In this document: piece by piece, positions 63,473 through 64,000 of the stretch
How the letters are laid out: each line of letters opens with the position of its first letter
Numbering within the stretch: position 1 is the first letter of the stretch
Origin: Gammaproteobacteria bacterium
GTDB taxonomy: Bacteria > Pseudomonadota > Gammaproteobacteria > Pseudomonadales > Halieaceae
Length of the DNA: 64,000 nucleotides
Direction: 5' to 3'
Assembly: GCA_024742415.1 (NCBI GenBank)
Contig: JANSYN010000009.1
Coordinates: 1-64,000 of the forward strand
Notes under the pieces: model-generated
Told to the model about the DNA's origin: nothing
The model's input: only the letters and a program-made list of their open reading frames with translations
Database searches by the model: none
Program-made: the position numbers and the translations under genes

Positions 63473-64000
63473 ATGTCCGAACTCCGGCTGGTCGCCGCTC
63501 ACAAAACCTACGTCACAGCCAACGGTACGATCACGGCGCTGGATAACGTCAGTGTAGACTTTCCTGCGGGGCTGGTGACCGCCGTTATAGGCCCCAGTGG
63601 CTGCGGCAAATCCACACTGCTCAAAGCCTGTAACGGTCTGGTGGCACTTGAGCGCGGCGCGGTCATCGCGTTCGGTGCGCCCATGGACTACGATGCCCTG
63701 CCCGCCCTGCGCCGGCGTATGGGATATGCAGTACAGGGCAACGGTCTGTTTCCGCACCTGAGCGCCAGCGACAACATCACACTGATGGCGCGCCTGTCGG
63801 GCTGGAGCCCGCAACGCATCGAGCAACAGCTTGGTCTGCTGACCTCACTGTGCCAGCTACCCCAGGCACTGTTGGCGCAGTTTCCCCATCAGCTGAGCGG
63901 CGGCCAGCAGCAGCGTGTGGGCCTGTGCCGGGCGCTGATGCTCAAGCCGGGTGTCCTGCTGCTGGACGAACCGTTCGCCGCGATCGACCCCATCACCCGT
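63473..64000 (+). CDS. OpuCA/ProV-type ABC transporter ATPase, partial
   Basis: 176 codons before the window edge. Walker A is GPSGCGKST, the Q-loop is in YAVQGNGLFPHL, the signature LSGGQQQRV and Walker B VLLLDEPFAAIDPITR. The DPITR ending resembles OpuCA/ProV proteins that power uptake of glycine betaine, choline or related osmolytes, though other osmoprotectant-like substrates are possible. The permease and binding protein should lie beyond the edge. It begins 113 bp after the GMC gene on the same strand and may be a separate transcription unit. Confidence 0.88.
   Translation, partial: MSELRLVAAHKTYVTANGTITALDNVSVDFPAGLVTAVIGPSGCGKSTLLKACNGLVALERGAVIAFGAPMDYDALPALRRRMGYAVQGNGLFPHLSASDNITLMARLSGWSPQRIEQQLGLLTSLCQLPQALLAQFPHQLSGGQQQRVGLCRALMLKPGVLLLDEPFAAIDPITR

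Overview
The window is a GC-rich (roughly 60% G+C by eye) gammaproteobacterial chromosome segment. Gene content (LapA-type adhesin secretion, many lipid/xenobiotic catabolic enzymes, two P450s, a Baeyer-Villiger-type monooxygenase, DUF1302/DUF1329/MMPL envelope genes, a zinc-type TonB receptor) fits a marine, lipid- or hydrocarbon-using lineage such as Halieaceae/Cellvibrionales; that placement is inference. No tRNA, rRNA, insertion sequence, prophage or CRISPR array was seen.

Region by region. (1) 1-6593, minus strand: a giant cell-surface adhesin (its N-terminal 726 codons only, with a LapA-type retention module and a PAAG protease site) preceded by an operon encoding its type I secretion ATPase, membrane-fusion protein and a LuxR-type regulator. 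Two perfect TGTGA-N6-TCACA sites, one before the adhesin and one before the secretion operon, suggest shared cAMP-CRP/Vfr control. (2) 6963-12395: amidohydrolase, flavin monooxygenase and two P450s, a probable oxidative pathway for a hydrophobic ring compound. (3) 12758-15218: a small Cys/His exported protein and a zinc-type TonB receptor with a His/Asp-rich loop. (4) 15485-26592: EthD-domain protein, N-acyl-D-amino-acid deacylase-like enzyme coupled to a PrsT-like TPR lipoprotein, HAD hydrolase, acyl-CoA dehydrogenase plus APH/DUF6285 kinase-like protein, a metallo-beta-lactamase-fold protein and a DUF1295 membrane protein. (5) 26589-29176: secreted metzincin-type protease coupled to an exported protein of unknown function. 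(6) 29585-47551: a mosaic of mostly single-gene units: aldolase-SDR fusion, crotonase, nitroreductase, YghU-type GST, DUF2855, TetR regulator, shikimate kinase-like protein, amine-oxidase-like flavoprotein, GST, arylsulfatase, molybdopterin oxidoreductase, DUF1330, EamA exporter and an M23-like protein.

(7) 47591-63360 is the most striking part. Two divergent operons, started from one 187-bp intergenic region, each encode the same four families: a DUF1302 outer-membrane barrel, a DUF1329 periplasmic protein, a YCF48-type beta-propeller and an MMPL/RND transporter, but in different gene order. One ends beside a cholesterol-oxidase-like GMC oxidoreductase, with a decayed phytanoyl-CoA dioxygenase fragment between them. 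Together with the P450s and acyl-CoA enzymes this suggests an envelope-spanning system moving a sterol-like or other lipid. The substrate and even the transport direction are not shown by the sequence. The window ends inside an OpuCA/ProV-type ABC ATPase gene.
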